64,000 nt of DNA from Apostichopus japonicus (GCF_037975245.1 NC_092574.1:21479713-21543712), one strand, 5' to 3'; shown: positions 10,277 to 23,963, counted from the first letter of the stretch. Notes: a model not told the origin generated them from the sequence alone. Made by a program: numbers and translations.

Positions 10277-12300
10277 TGTATTCAAACGTGAAAAGTCGGG
10301 TCGTGAGTTATTTATAAATCGTTTCACGTTTCGACCGTTTAGCAAACTCAACAAAAAATTGGAAAGTTTTTGAAACGGAAGTCAGTGGTGATCTTTTTAC
10401 AAGTCATAAATGTGTATTATGCCATTCCTGAGATACCTAAGTTAGCTCAAATCTGTAAAAATCTGTCAATTTAGGGAGTCGAGATCAAGATTTAACAGTT
10501 AAACTAGTTTTCTCCTCGGGAAGTTGGAAAGGTCCTACCCTGAGTAAAACTTGGGTTGGACAAAATGAGCAAAAAGGAAAAAAGGTTTTGTTAGTTTAAC
10601 ATTTTTTGAATGTCACATAAACTCAATAACTTATGCCAACAATCTTCGCCATATTTTTGGTTTGGTGTAATGTAGGGAGTTAGTGATCTAATATTTCAAA
10701 AGAAAAGATTTTGCAGGGTTTCCAAGCATTCACGTTATAATCTTGATTTCGGGTTGCATCATCTGTTGCAGGGCCAGAATGCTCCTCAAATGGGCGGTCA
10801 GGAATGTTTGATCTAATCCGGAGTATGAAAGCGTTCACTCTGGGAAATTGATCGCACTTCGTGGTTTCAGTTCGCTCTTGCATTCTCAGATTCGGACAAG
10901 GCTGCATTGGTTAATCTCAACAAAAAAATTGTGATGAAGGTCACGCTTGACTTAAATCTTGGAGTTGATTATATACAAAGGATCTGTGGAGAAAATTCAT
11001 GGATGGTTAACCTCATGTTAAAACACATGTGTTATGACGGACAAAGATAGTTTCCCAAACAACAAGAAGAAGAAAGGAAATATTAGTTTCTACCACCACG
11101 ATAAAAATTTAACTGAAAAAAAAATCAGATCGCTAGCAGACCTTAAAGAATTTAGGTCTGACTTTTAGTTTAGTTAGAAAGAAAAAAGAAGTTGTAGGAA
11201 TAGAGTTGGCAGCATTTGGCCATTGCTTAGTAAAAAAGGAAGCTTATGTTTATGTTTGATGTCATTTTTGTTGCATTTTGTCAACATTTTGTTCTCAGCT
11301 GTGTGAGTGAATGTGGTTGTGCTAATAGAGAACCAAATGGATATATATATTTTGAAAGTAAAAAAAAACACTTTGTTGTTCAAAAAGAAAGCTTGCATAA
11401 TTTGTAAATTTGGTGAAACATTCCGCTGTATAAAAAGTATATTGTGCATGCCAGTACTTTCATAGAAAATAAAAATCGGCATTAGTTAAAGTTTTCCAGG
11501 GATTTAGATCTGCTTTGTACTATGGAAGAGTGCAATGAACTTTGGAAAAGGAGAATAGGTGTTTTTGTTTCCCCTGACTGACTGGGTTCAAGTGATGACA
11601 TAGAAAACCATGGGTATCTTCCCCACTTAGGCCTACCCTCGATTTTATAGTTTTTCTCTCATCCCCTGGTTTGATATTTTAAGTGACCAAATCAAATTTT
11701 TTAGGGGCTCTTTGGAATGATTTAGAACAAACCTTCATAATGAAGCCCTTCATTATTAAGCAATGTGAAAAAGAGTTTTTTATATGCAAATTTATGGTAA
11801 TAATAAAGGAAGGGCTCATTGTACTGGGCATTGCTTAATTATCTATGAGGGCCAGAGATTAACATTTGTGGGAGGGAGCAAAGAGCTGGACTGAATCAAA
11901 ATTTCAAAAGACTAATTGTTAGGTGTATCTTCCGCCCAGATTTGATATTTTTCTTTCATACAACTCACATTGATCTGATGTATGATAAGTGCAATAAGCT
12001 TAAAGGAAGTACAAGAAGTCAACATGATGACTTCACAGAATTATCGTTGCTCTAGTTTGCTTGTTGTGTAAGAAATTAAGATGTTGACAAGGCAAAATGA
12101 ACTACAGCTTGGAGAGTTTCTTGGTCAGTAAAATCAACAGTTTGAAAATGCAACATGGATTGATATCTTGTTTCTTGCATGAGATATCAACATGTTGACA
12201 ACAGAGAATGTTCTGTAGTTTGGTGGTCGGGATGTTGTGTCCTTAAAGATCAACAAAATGTTGACAATATGCAGAAATATGTGGTCTCATTGCCTTGTGT
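10277..12300 (+). other. 3' UTR of the PDZD8-like gene and downstream sequence
   Basis: No exon or gene is visible. An AATAAA at 11468-11473, about 1.2 kb after the stop, is the first convincing poly(A) signal; another lies near 11803. From about 12070 there are loose repeats of 'atgttgacaa' that lead into the minisatellite. Confidence 0.5.
11468..11473 (+). terminator. Candidate poly(A) signal, PDZD8-like gene
   Basis: Perfect AATAAA in an A-rich context, followed within 40 bases by T-rich sequence. Position alone supports it; transcript ends are needed to confirm. Confidence 0.4.
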
Positions 12301-12362
12301 ATGAAAAATGAACATGCGGACAATATAAATCAGTCTAGTCAGTTTGGGTCTGGTGTGTCAGA

Positions 12363-12614
12363 GGCCAAGATGATAACAACATTGATATGTTTAATCAAGG
12401 CCAAGATGCTAACAACATTGATACGTTTAATCAAGGCTAAAATGCTAACAACATTGATATGTTTAATCAAGGCCAAGATGCTAACAACATTGATACGTTT
12501 AATCAAGGCTAAAATGCTAACAACATTGATATGTTTAATCAAGGTTAAAATGCTAACAGCATTGATATGTTTAATCAAGTCCAAGATGCTAACAACATTG
12601 ATATGTTTAATCAA
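12363..12614. repeat. 36-bp minisatellite, 7 copies, 72-bp higher-order pattern
   Basis: Seven head-to-tail units of exactly 36 bp fill 252 bp. Two variants alternate in units 2-5: 'ggccaagatg...gatacg' and 'ggctaaaatg...gatatg', so the recent unit of duplication is probably 72 bp. All frames on both strands are repeated; the ORFs across it are by-products. Confidence 0.96.
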
Positions 12615-13675
12615 GCACCATTTGATAGTTAGCCATTTCAACATAGAAAGAACTGATATTGTGCAAAACGGACGTGATTTCCTTAAAATAAATTCTACCT
12701 CATTTGTCCAATCAGATCTCCAATAAGTTGAAGATCATTCTAAGCTTCATAATCGTCCTTTGATTTGTTATGTAATCGACACGTCTGTAATTATATAGCT
12801 CCAAGGACCTTTTCGTCAGCACGTGCATTCGAAGTATTAATTAAATATAACAATAGGTTTTCTGATTTTCCCAACACAATGTAATAAATCAATAAATGGA
12901 AGAAAATAATGGGAAGTATATTACGATTGCATTTTTAACAAGGAGGAAATGCCTTCTGTGTGTAGTAGGCAGTGCAGTCAAAGATGCTTTATTGTAACAG
13001 GGTACACAGTGTTGTGCTGAGAAGGAAAGCAAGGTAGTATTCAGTTGTAAACTAACATGTGCAGATTAGTGGTATCTTGATGGTAGTACTAACATATTAC
13101 TGGCCATTTATTATTACCAGTGCAATATTTCCATTCCATTTTCTGTCATATGTTGCGAAGGTCTCTTTAATAAACATAATGAATATTCATTTTGACTCTC
13201 TGTTAATAAAATGGGACGATAAATTTTGCTCCAATGCGAAATACCACTCAATATTGTATCGTCCTCCCATATCACATTTTCATCAAGCACAAGCAATTCT
13301 CTAGCGGCTTTTGTGCATCTGCAAAGTGTCCCGGTGAACTGTGTGATTTGTAGGGTGATTACATCTAGTAACTAATTGTATTGAGGATTACAAGGGGGTG
13401 GGCCGGGAGGAAGGGGTTTCAGAGGGTGTAGGATTATACCAAGTTACGTTTTGTGTGCAAATCTGGATATTTTGGGGTACAGTGTCAGGAAATCGGAAGT
13501 TGTCATTCCAAAACCTTTTAATTTTGCAATATTGGTCCCCAATATTGACAACCAGTGATACTGAGATTGACATTTGATATTTGAATCAACAATTTGTAGG
13601 AAAATATATAATTTTAATAGCAATACATCTTCCTAAATAGATGTTTGTGTGGGTGTATATGCATCAATTTCAGAC

Positions 13676-13789
13676 ATTTGCATATTCTTGTACCTTATTT
13701 AAAATTCAAATGAATCTCATGAATCTCATTTGCAAATGAATCTCATTTGCATATTCTTGTACCTTATTTAAAATTCAAATGAATCTCAT
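13676..13789. repeat. 69-bp direct duplication
   Basis: The 45-bp block beginning 'atttgcatattcttg' and ending 'gaatctcat' occurs at 13676-13720 and again, identical, at 13745-13789. Short 'aatctcat' copies lie between. Confidence 0.9.
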
Positions 13790-13963
13790 ACCAAATAATT
13801 TTCCCGATTCCAGAAATGTGCTTGGAGAGGCTTGTTTCGTGTGAACTAGTAATTTTGTTGAAAATAATTATGATTAGTGTTTTTGTGTGTGTGTTTTGTT
13901 GGTTTAATGAAATATGTTTATGAGATACCTTTCAACAAGAGAATATATGGTAATATATATACA

Positions 13964-14142
13964 GACAAATGCCTTCAGTGGAATTACTACCTTCCTTACG
14001 AGTTTCGAACCTCTGGACATACAATCAGCGTTCCATAGCCTAGTGGTTAGGGTGTCTGCATATAAAGCGGGAGGCCCGGGTTTGAACCCTGATGGAGGCT
14101 GGACATTTTTTCACTTCTTGGTTTTCCAACTCATTACGATAT
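13964..14142 (+). mobile_element. tRNA-derived SINE, copy 1
   Basis: The tRNA-like part has an A box tagcctagtgg at 14036-14046 and a B box ggtttgaaccc at 14079-14089. The anticodon stem can still form, with a 7-base loop (atataaa). The 3' part ends 'ttttccaactcattacgat' followed by a TA run. A sequence about 178 bp long matches 59857-60040 throughout. The region 5' of the A box also has a gtttcgaacc motif, a possible second B-box relic. Confidence 0.85.
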
Positions 14143-15150
14143 ATATATATAATATGTATATTTCTATGGCTATTAGTCAGTGTTGAGAGTCTTTTAAATA
14201 CTAACCTTGGCTATATATAGGGTATGACCATGTATAATGCAGATCAGAGATTTAAAAAAATTGTTTACGTAAAAGCTGCAATGATCAGTAGTTAATATGC
14301 CTCTTCCAACTTGGCACTGTTGTTGAGGCATCGGGTGCTTTTTTTTGCTTTATATGTATATTTTTTTTGGGGGGGGGGGGGGAGGGAGGGATGGAGATTT
14401 TGAGATGTGGAATCTTATAATTCAGTGGAATTGTGCAATTTTTAATGCAATTTAAATAGAACAATTGAACTTAAAAAATACCAGTAAAAGGAAATGCATA
14501 CTTGTTGTTTCTCTTTCTTTTTTTTTTTATTGCTGGGGGTAAAACGTGTGAGGTTATTGAAGATATGTGATATTATTATTTTTTATTAGTATTATTATTG
14601 ATAGATTGGTGTCATGGAATCAGCAGATTAATAGTGAGCGACTTGCAAGAAGCAGCTCATATTGATTGCTATATTTACATTTTATTATTCCGCAACTTTG
14701 AACGTTTTTTTTTTCCTTCTTCGGAAGACCCTCTTGTGAACACCATTTACCATAAACACGAGCAGCTCAATTCTTAATTGATATATGTTTGATATTATAT
14801 TTAAGGAAAATTCTTATGTTGGTCATCCATAAAACAGTTCTAGAGATGTCTTCACCTTGATTTTATTCAGAGTATCTTGAGTGGAAAGGACTGGTTGTGA
14901 TATACTCTCCTGTAAACTCTTATCTTAGAAACAATCGGTTCGAGTGTTTCACGTTACAAGTTTCCACATAGAAGAGTGTTTATTGGCTCTTACATTGGGA
15001 GAGTATGTGAGGTGTTTGTATCATGTCCCATAAGCATATGTATCCACATACAGAGCTCTTGCGTGTGTGTGTGTGTGGCAGGCTAGTATCTTACAACTCC
15101 ATACATTCATAATAAATAAAAATTAAACAAAACTCAGTGTTAGCAAACTG

Positions 15151-15236
15151 CTTATCCACTAGAGAGCCTGTGTAAGAGAATGTGTAAAAGTAAGTTGGCC
15201 TGACGTTTCGATCCTAGCAGGATCTTCTTCAGAGGC
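15151..15236 (-). mobile_element. Penelope-like terminal-repeat fragment, copy 1
   Basis: Contains the block 'ggcctgacgtttcgatccta' to 'agaggc', a widespread metazoan repeat motif, preceded by gtgtaaaagtaagt. A segment 'cttatccactaga' at 15151 is the inverse of one found after copy 2. On the minus strand it can fold with a hammerhead-like layout. Assignment to Penelope-like elements is inferred from that fold. Confidence 0.5.
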
Positions 15237-15239
15237 AAA

Positions 15240-18200
15240 CTCCAAACATTGTAAAAGTAAGTGTATGCCTGTAGTACTTTATACGGTTCATATTTTCCAA
15301 AGGATAAATGCGTGTGCGCATGCGTGTGTCTGCAGTATAATACAGTACTTTCGTATTGAATAAAGTATGTGTGGGTGGGTGTGTATTTCATGTCACTAAA
15401 TGCGTTTGCATCATGGCAACTTTTGTGAATGTTACTTCAATTCATGCATTGTAAACAGTGTCTATTGATATTTCCCGACACACCTAGTGAAGGAGCTGTT
15501 AACATTTTGGATGTTTATCATGTCATGCTTTTTGCACACATCACCTACATGGTCACAAATGTTATTTCACATTTTATTGGGGCCACAAAGTCGAATAAAT
15601 AGAAAGCGTAACAAAATGTGTCATTGTTTTCCGTTTTTTTGATTCAAATTATGGAGACTGTTTCTTCAATGGAGGATTTAGCTTAACACGGACATCTGAA
15701 ATCCTTTTAATGTTGAAACTATATTCCTCTGAAGGCCCTGGTAATTGAAGTGGTGGGCCGTGACGATTTTTTAAGGGTCGCAAAGAAATTTGAAGGGTCG
15801 CCAAACCTCTGTGGAAAACCTTTGAAAATCGTTCAAATATAGCACCATTTTGCCACCGAGCACCCCTTAACCATATCAAACTTTCTCAAATTTGAAGGGA
15901 AACCTCCCTGTATACCCCCTTCCCTAGACCACACATCCGCCACAAGAGCATGCAGATGAAATTATGGTCAATAATAAAAAAAAAAAATGAATACGAGGGA
16001 TCTTGCTTATTCTTAACCCACTAGCATTTTCCCGACAGGACAAGTTGACTATATATATCCATTCACTTAAAACGGTCCGATGTTGATGTACAACGTGATT
16101 TCATCTTGACATCCATCGACGAATTATAATTGGGATTTCTCACTTATAACGTTGAGCTATTTACAGTTACAACAACTGAGATAAACCATGGAGGTATGTT
16201 TTTACCTCCCTGGATAAACAAATCCAACTGTCCATCTCAGGCGTGGATCCCTCTTCAATTCCCCCACCCCTCCAAAAACTGTAATGTAGTTACTGACATA
16301 ACAACATAACTAATTAGAGGATAGCCCCAATCAGAACTTCGATATCAATGTAAGATCAAAGCAGCCACCTCAGAGATATTTGGGAATCAGAAACAAAAGT
16401 TTGGTGTCACTTAGCTGTAAAGTTCGTTTTAACTTGTTGTGACGTTGTGACGTGAAAGCTTTATATTTCCTGCCTTGGGTTTGTTTCAATAAATTAAAGA
16501 TAAAAGAAATTGAAAAGCAGTATGTAAATATTAAAGTAATTTTTCTTGATCCTTTTCTATGAAAAAAATATATATATAAGAATACTTATAAGTGAATGTT
16601 CTTCCTTATACGTAAGATAAACGAATACATTGTAAGTGTTTGTGAGGAGGGTTCTCTATTCCTGTATTCCTGACGATGACCACACAGTCACAGTCTCGAT
16701 GCAAGGGGACTGGGGTTGAGCGCGGATCAGTCGTTTGATTTTGCGTGCCCAGGTTCCTTCCTGTGCGCCTTTTCTTATAAATTATAGTGAGTGATCTTAC
16801 CGTTTAGCATGAATGGACGATGAGGCAAACGGCTACTTCATCGCTCCAAAATAAGGGATGGGTGTAACTTTCCTCCAATGCACATGCGCAAATATCGAGT
16901 TTCAAACCATGCGACAGGTCACCGGGTTGTTATGGCATCGTGAACGGAAGGGGGAGGGGGGGAGGTTGGTAGGACAACAGCTGGAATATTAGGTATTTTT
17001 CGTATGAATAAACAAAACCATGGTCGTATTGTTGCAAATGACGTACTGGTCACGTGCAGAGTAATAATGTCTATACACTGACATGATATGAAGTAATATA
17101 TACAAAACAAAGAGAAGAACGAATGCTCACATTTATCGCCATTTATTTGAACTTCTTGTAAGAAAACGAAAAGAGGAAAAAATCTGTCTCTGTGATATAC
17201 GAAACTGGCATATAAAAACCATTCAACTCTAACGGCACGGCCGATAGTATAATGACCCTCGCCTGTATTTACAAAGTGTACACGTATATAACACTATACC
17301 TACATAATAAGAGTTCAGCAGTCATGAAAATTGCACTATGGGTAATATACAGCTGTGATTGGCTTACAATTTAATCAAAGTAGTATACACATACTGACGT
17401 AAGTAATATTAAGCGCCAAAATACATCGATACACCCAGACGGCAGGGGTTTGTTTCTTTTGTCCGATTTCTGAAAATATATAATGTACCAATGTATGGGA
17501 TTTGTCTCGTACAAGATGACCCAGGATCGGAGAAAATGGTTTCGGAAGTTAGAAAGGAAAGACATTTTCTGCAGAAAGAGCATCATATCAACGAGAGGAG
17601 GGGGGTACAGATGTCGATCATGAAATATCGTCTGGCCCAAATCATTCTTATTATTATTATTTCTTAATTTTCCACGGAGACGTTAGTGGTTGTAATACTG
17701 GCAAGTATACTATATCGAGGTAGACGGCCGATAATTCTAACACTGGTGATGTTTCAAGCTGTCCTAACTTCTAGTGAGAAACACTGCGCATGCTCAGACA
17801 CTAACATACATACATAGATCGCATTTTTTTGCAATTTGTATAGTAGTTTACTGAATTTCATTTTTAACGTGAAATGAACTTTATATAGCTTCTTTGATCA
17901 ATAACACACGTTTGCTAAATATTTAAATCTTCTATAGAAATATTTAAAATCACCATCGTTAAATATATACGTAACTTGTTAACATCGCACTCAAGCAAAC
18001 AACTATATATATAAGATACTTGATCAAACACGTTACACATTATATGTTGGTCTTATAATTGTATATTCAAACCACTGCTTTTTCTCCTGTACAGCCTGTT
18101 AATAGAAGAAACATGCGACTATGAACAGCAAGATTTTCAAAACTACCGTATTATTTAAACAGATTTTTGTCGGTTTTAATTTGAGTTTTTGTGACAGCAA

Positions 18201-20825
18201 ATTGTGTTTCATGTACAGATAGGTTTAGCCATTTGGGCTTAGCCAATCGATACTGATGGATAAATGGTCATCCGTGAAAGTTGACATGCGCGTTGTTGTG
18301 TTCTTCAAAGCTCTCTTTACGCAATACTCTTACTTTAGGAACTATTTATTTTCTTAATAAAGTTATAAGGTGACTATCGATGGCCTAAAATGATAACGGC
18401 CAGTTCTTGTTCGGGGAGGGGAAAGTGTGGGGGAGGGTCGGTGTGTCTTATGAAACAAATACCTACGGTGGGGGGGGGGGGGGAGTAGTAGAGTGCAGGA
18501 TATATCCTACATAAAAGTTTGAATACCATAAAGAGCAAGTTTATCAGTGACGTATGGTAGTCGAATGATCATGTATGAGGGTTGGGTGGGTTTGGGAGGT
18601 GGTGTTACGAAGTACATGGTTACATGTCAATGTATATGTAAGAGGCAACGTCTGCATTTTACTTGGACGGTTGAACTATTTTATTTTCTTCCCTTCAGAA
18701 ATGAGACCGAGGCTTTCTTTTCAAAATGAAATTTAGTCCCTTTAAAGCTCCTTTGACTGAGGTAGAAGGAATTTGACATAAGGAATGATAGTCGAGCATC
18801 TAATGTAAGCTATTCGCATATACATATCCGAAAGATACATGTGTGATTTTTCTTCGAATCATTCTTAAGTCTTATTTCAATGAAAGCCATTGTCACTTTA
18901 TCTTATTATTCTATCAACAGGTTCACGCCCCATCAAGTCCCTCGTCAGAGCCACTTAACACGTGTGTCAGTGTATAGAGCTCAATGACCACAAATGATTA
19001 AATTCATTGGCTTTTCACCACAATCAACAAAACGACTGAAACGAGGCTAATTTCTACTCATTATCGCATTTCTTTTGTTCTTTTTTCGTTTATAATTCAT
19101 TGGATGTTTAAGTAATAGTTGTATCTGATTTTAATTCCAAACGCCGGAGTAATAAAACCCATACGGTGACTTTTATTGATGTAAAACATAAAAGTAAGTC
19201 CCAGTATCAGTGCATGAGCATTAGAACATGAAGCAAAACTAGCTTACTTTTTACATGATTTTCCGTGCTGTAATGCACTAAAAATGTATTTAAAAAAAGT
19301 TTAAAACAATGAGCTGTGAACAAATGATTTGATTTTCTTTATATGGCAAGAGTGTACGTGATGTAATGAAGACGTGATAACATTAAAACATCGTTTAAAC
19401 TTTGACCTGACTTTCATCATTACATGGAAACTAGATCGTTTGTACACCTATAGAGATACGCACCAATGTAAAGACAATGTATAGCGTATTATCGTTAGTG
19501 GAAAATGGTCAAGGGCCATGACAGAAACCATGACAACAACCGTTTTAGCCATGAAACTATTACCAAGTTAGTTACAGTAACAGTTAACCGATCCCATTTA
19601 GGAAACTAGAAAGAAAATGTTTCAAATGTGAATATCGCAAACGAATGTTTTTTTTTACATATCATGGATTCTGAATTGACATAGTCAAGCTTTAAGAATC
19701 ATTAACTAAAAATCAGCAAATGTTTCCGATTGTTCAGTGATTTCTTATCACAAAACTCCAAGCAGGCTGTTTGTGATGTGTTTTGGCAAGAATAGTAGTA
19801 TACAGGCTTCATTTCTTTACGGAAGAACTCGATGACCATTAATAACGAAATTCAATAATAAGAATTATCAAACAACTCTTCATGCGCTGTAATAAAATAA
19901 CACCTGTACGGTATATGAAAACTCTATCGCAAAATAATTTTCTTTGCGAGCATCAAGTAATTATTTTGCCATGATGGATTGGAATAAGTTTTTATAGGTA
20001 CTTAGCTATACTTATGGCGTGGTGGGTGGCCAGGATACACCTGTCGAAGGTTCATGGCATGTAAAGATTAACTCGCTTGTTACAAAATGAATCTGTTTGT
20101 GAACTTTTATACTTACAGAGATCTTGGCAAAACATATATCCAACCAAAATGTTCTTTAATTTGTGGTATAGAGGTAAACGGGATATTTTCTCTCTATTTT
20201 ATAACCGCCGAAACGAAAGGTCATATCACCACGCCACACTACCCCTCTCTGGACCTTCAATAACGTTCGGATATTATTCCAAGACACCACATGCTCGTCC
20301 TTGAAACCACAGAATCAATGTTAATTTGGCCACGCACTTAAGTTTGGATTAAGAATATGAGAGAACTATCTCTCGCTTCTTTACCTCCCAACCTGTTCCA
20401 TCTGTTGCAGGTGAGGAATAGTTTGACTGTCTTGTACAATGAGTCGAACCGGGGATTACATTATCAAGATATTCCGAATGAACGACTGAGGAATTCTACG
20501 TAGGAGGATAATATGCTTACTTAACTCTTTGTAGCAGTTCGAACTTTCACGAGCAGCTTTCACGGAACATTTATGCATACAGTTTGAAAGAAACAAAGTT
20601 AAAGGCAGCGGTCGCATCATTGTGAAATATTGATCCGTATTTAAAACTATTGGTAATAATTAGTGTTAAAGTGTTAATCGATACACGATTTTGTGATACG
20701 CAAAACCTAGAATCCAATGAATATTCATTTATGTTATATGTGGTTGACTGTCCAGCATTCAAGAATCAATATGACTCATAACTATGGATAATCTCTGAAA
20801 GCGTTCTACTAAACACGGAAAATAA
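15240..20825. other. Convergent intergenic stretch
   Basis: No gene is supported. It contains short microsatellites, G runs (18470-18483) and a block at 15720-15900 with 'gggtcgc' repeats that resembles old DNA-transposon sequence. Open frames are below 90 codons and without splice or coding features. Confidence 0.5.
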
Positions 20826-20831
20826 TTTATT
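20826..20831 (-). terminator. Candidate poly(A) signal, RhoGAP gene
   Basis: TTTATT on the plus strand, that is AATAAA on the minus strand, about 710 bp past the RhoGAP stop codon. No better hexamer was noticed nearer the stop. Confidence 0.35.
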
Positions 20832-21541
20832 ATCAAGTATCTATACAAAAATCAGATAGGAATACAAAAAAACTGAAGTGTACTCGAAATTTAAGTTGAA
20901 ATGGTTTGAAACTCCGCTATAGGCAATGTTATTTGGCTGGTGTGACGTAACTTTCCAATAACAGTCATGAAAGATATCACCATTAACCTTCATATATCAC
21001 TTGAGATACCTAGGATGAATAACTCTATTAAGAGATATCATTCTTTAAATCTTGCTTCATATGTTTGGTTGGAGACTTAAGCAAGTCTAAAAAGTTGACA
21101 GTGCCACAATACAGCTGTAGTATATTTAATTCATTACTTTTTTTTCAGTAGGGGTGGTATTTACTGAAATGATGAATTTGATAACATTACCTAATAATAG
21201 CTGGAAGGTCAGCAAACGTATACGTACTGCTGATGTTTAACATCAAAAACAAACCAAAGGAATCTAGGAGATTTCATCTCTTACTGACACTTTCATATCA
21301 CACACTGGCAAAAAAGGTATATATAGTGACATAACATGACTTTTGAGCCGGGACAGCTATCAAACGATACGACATTCTTCTTGGCTGTGTAGGCCAACTA
21401 GGAGTTGTTTCAAAAGTACCTCTCTTGGATGAAGATGATCCTTGGGTTTGATTCTCTTTTAAGAATCAGGAAGTCCTAAGCATGTCATCTTACTGCTAAA
21501 TTCCCAAACCAAAGAGCATTGGAAAAGAAAAAGAAAAAAGT

Positions 21542-23321
21542 TTAGACATAAGTTTCAGGACCATCGAATTCCCCATCTTCGTCATTAAGATCAAGAAAAT
21601 CCCAATTATGGTACAAACTTATTTTTGGTGGGAAATCCCTAAGCAATACTTGGGAAGCAACTTTGTTGCTATGCTCTTTGGGGCCGGTGCCCATCTCTGT
21701 GGGGTCGTGATGATCCCAAGCAAGAAGAGGACTCTCTCGTCTCTCGGGCGCTTGTACAAGAGGTGTGCGTGTTACTCTAGGAGAGGTAACACCCGTCTTC
21801 CGTGACAAAACAGGTGACGTCACCTCTCTAAGTCGATTTCCTCTTGTTATCCCTACTGCTCGTCTCGAGGTCAGAGGTGACGTAACAGGTGAAAAACGTC
21901 CCTCCTTTGGCGTCGACATATTTTTCGGTATCGGTGACTCCCTAGATGGAACATGCCCCACCAATGGAGATGCTGCTGTGACTTGTCTTCTTGACGGCAG
22001 AGGTGAGGTAATCGGTGAGTAATGTCCATCCCTTGATACTGACATATTTGCCGTTATTGGTGACTCCCTAGATGGAACATTCTCAAACGATGGCGGAGAT
22101 GTTGGAAATGCTCTCCGCGAGGTCAGTGGTGACGGCACACGCGGTGGATCTTGTGGCGTCCTGTGCGTCGTGTGGTAAGCTGGAGGCAGGCTTTGATAAT
22201 GTTTGTCTTTGACCACGTAATCTCGTCTTCGAATCTTATTGTAAGGCGGTAGAGATCTGTCCCCACACGTTATCTTATCAAAATCAAGCTTTGAAGGAGA
22301 ATCGGCTGCGATATGGTCTTGGACTCCATCTGCGTCAGGTGGCGTTGCATCCTCTTTCAAATGTGGCACTGGAACAAAATATTTACTAGAATTGACAGTC
22401 ACGTAATTCTTCACGCCCAACTCTTTGATTTTCAAAACTTCGTCGTAGTCTGGTAGTTGTTTCTGTTTGGATTCGACGTCACTACTCGCAGCATCTACAT
22501 AAACGAGAGAAGCATTTGAAGAGGAGGTACTCCCGGACATCGAAGAGGACGAGATGGGTGATTGGGTATCTCGTGATCGGTCTCGATAGGATGGAGGGGA
22601 GGGTGAGGTGGACCTTCTTGGATAGTTATACCCTTCTCTTTCTTTAGAGCAAGTAAAGCAAGGATCATTTACAGCCTTCGTAACGTTGCTATTTACATCA
22701 GCAATTTGTCGCTCGTCGACAGACCTTGTCTTTTCAGAAGGGTCTGGGCGAATCCCTAAAGCCAGCATCGTCTCTGCATATAAACCGATGCTGCCTCGTT
22801 TCACAGGTCGATGAGGAGGCGCTAAAAGGTCAGCTGACGTTCCGTCAAGCACTGTCGCATCGACACCTTGGAGGCTATTTTCTCTGCGATTTAAATTCGG
22901 TGATCTGGATGCCAATGTCCCCGGACCGTCAATGGGGCCATTAGAAAGATTCCTCTCATTCCTCGTCTCAGTCCCGTTCCATTCTCGCGCCTGCGCGGTA
23001 CCACTTCTATGGGAGTTGTGATTGAAATTGTTACTAACAGGAATGGTTGTGAAGTCTTCAGAGTTCACCGTCGTATCATCTTCCTCCTCCTCCAAGGCAT
23101 CTAAGCTATCACTGGATCCGCGGGAAGGAATGTTGGCGTCAAAATCTGAAAAGTTATTCTCATTGACAAGGTCTTCAATCGTCGACAACGAGGCAAGACT
23201 AGAATCCTCGATGACGCAGGGGAAAGTCCCCGATGAAGATGATGTAGTGTCAGTTGGACTAATACCGAAATTGTTCGTGGTACTGGTTGGTGGTTCATCT
23301 TGAGTCGGTTGCCCAGTAAAG
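21542..23321 (-). CDS. ARHGAP6: RhoGAP last exon: Ser/Pro-rich C-terminal tail
   Basis: Acceptor tttcttacag at 23323-23322; stop TAA at 21544-21542. The first base completes a Ser codon, giving SFTGQPTQDEPPTSTT. The 593-residue tail is rich in Ser, Pro and Arg, with an acidic run (ALEEEEDD). It contains PPSY (residues 659-662) and PPAY (796-799), both WW-domain ligand motifs, and 42-residue tandem modules at about 812-904. No catalytic domain. Such tails usually carry phosphorylation and SH3/WW/14-3-3 sites; that part is inference. Confidence 0.88.
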
Positions 23322-23827
23322 CTGTAAGAAAGAGAGAATAATGATATTTTAGAAGGGTTTTAGCAGGTTTTTTTCTCACAAACGAAAGGAGGAGGGGGCA
23401 CTTGCTCAACTGCCCGAGGCTGTGAAGCTAAAACTTGAATCACTGTATACCGTACTGTATTAACCCAGAAAGAATTTACACTCATTCTATCAAAGGCTAC
23501 ATTAATATAAAAGCTATGAAATTACTTAATTACGGTTCCCTTAATTATTATAACCACTATTATTATAGTTAATTTCGAGTTAAGAAATTCGCAATCGCTA
23601 TTTCTGGTTTACCTCATCTCCGTGGTGCGTTGATTGAGAATAAAGTCCAGAGCATCGGGATCGGTTTCCGAAATTGCTCGTAGAACCTCCTCCTGCAGTG
23701 ATACGGGTATCTACATACAAAATTACAATACAAACACACTAATTAACAATTAACCTTAGAAAGTACCCGGCTGTTAACATATATATGTGTGTATATATAT
23801 ATGTGTGTATATATATGTGTGTATATA

Positions 23828-23873
<46 letters not shown>

Positions 23874-23963
23874 TATATATATTATATATATTGATTTTCC
23901 AACTCATTACGATTTTCATATATATATATATATATAAATGAAAATCGTAATGAGTTGGAAAAT

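Noticed and set aside
12363-12614. CRISPR-like array
   Set aside because: Direct repeats are contiguous with no spacers, and the DNA is animal.
12295-12726. 143-codon frame with repeated CLIKAKMLTT-type peptide
   Set aside because: Created by the 36-bp minisatellite; the other strand is equally open.
13964-14142. Functional tRNA gene
   Set aside because: tRNA-like part is embedded in a longer repeated element, and the acceptor stem is incomplete.
21608-22022. Plus-strand frames opposite the RhoGAP last exon
   Set aside because: Shadows of the long minus-strand coding exon.
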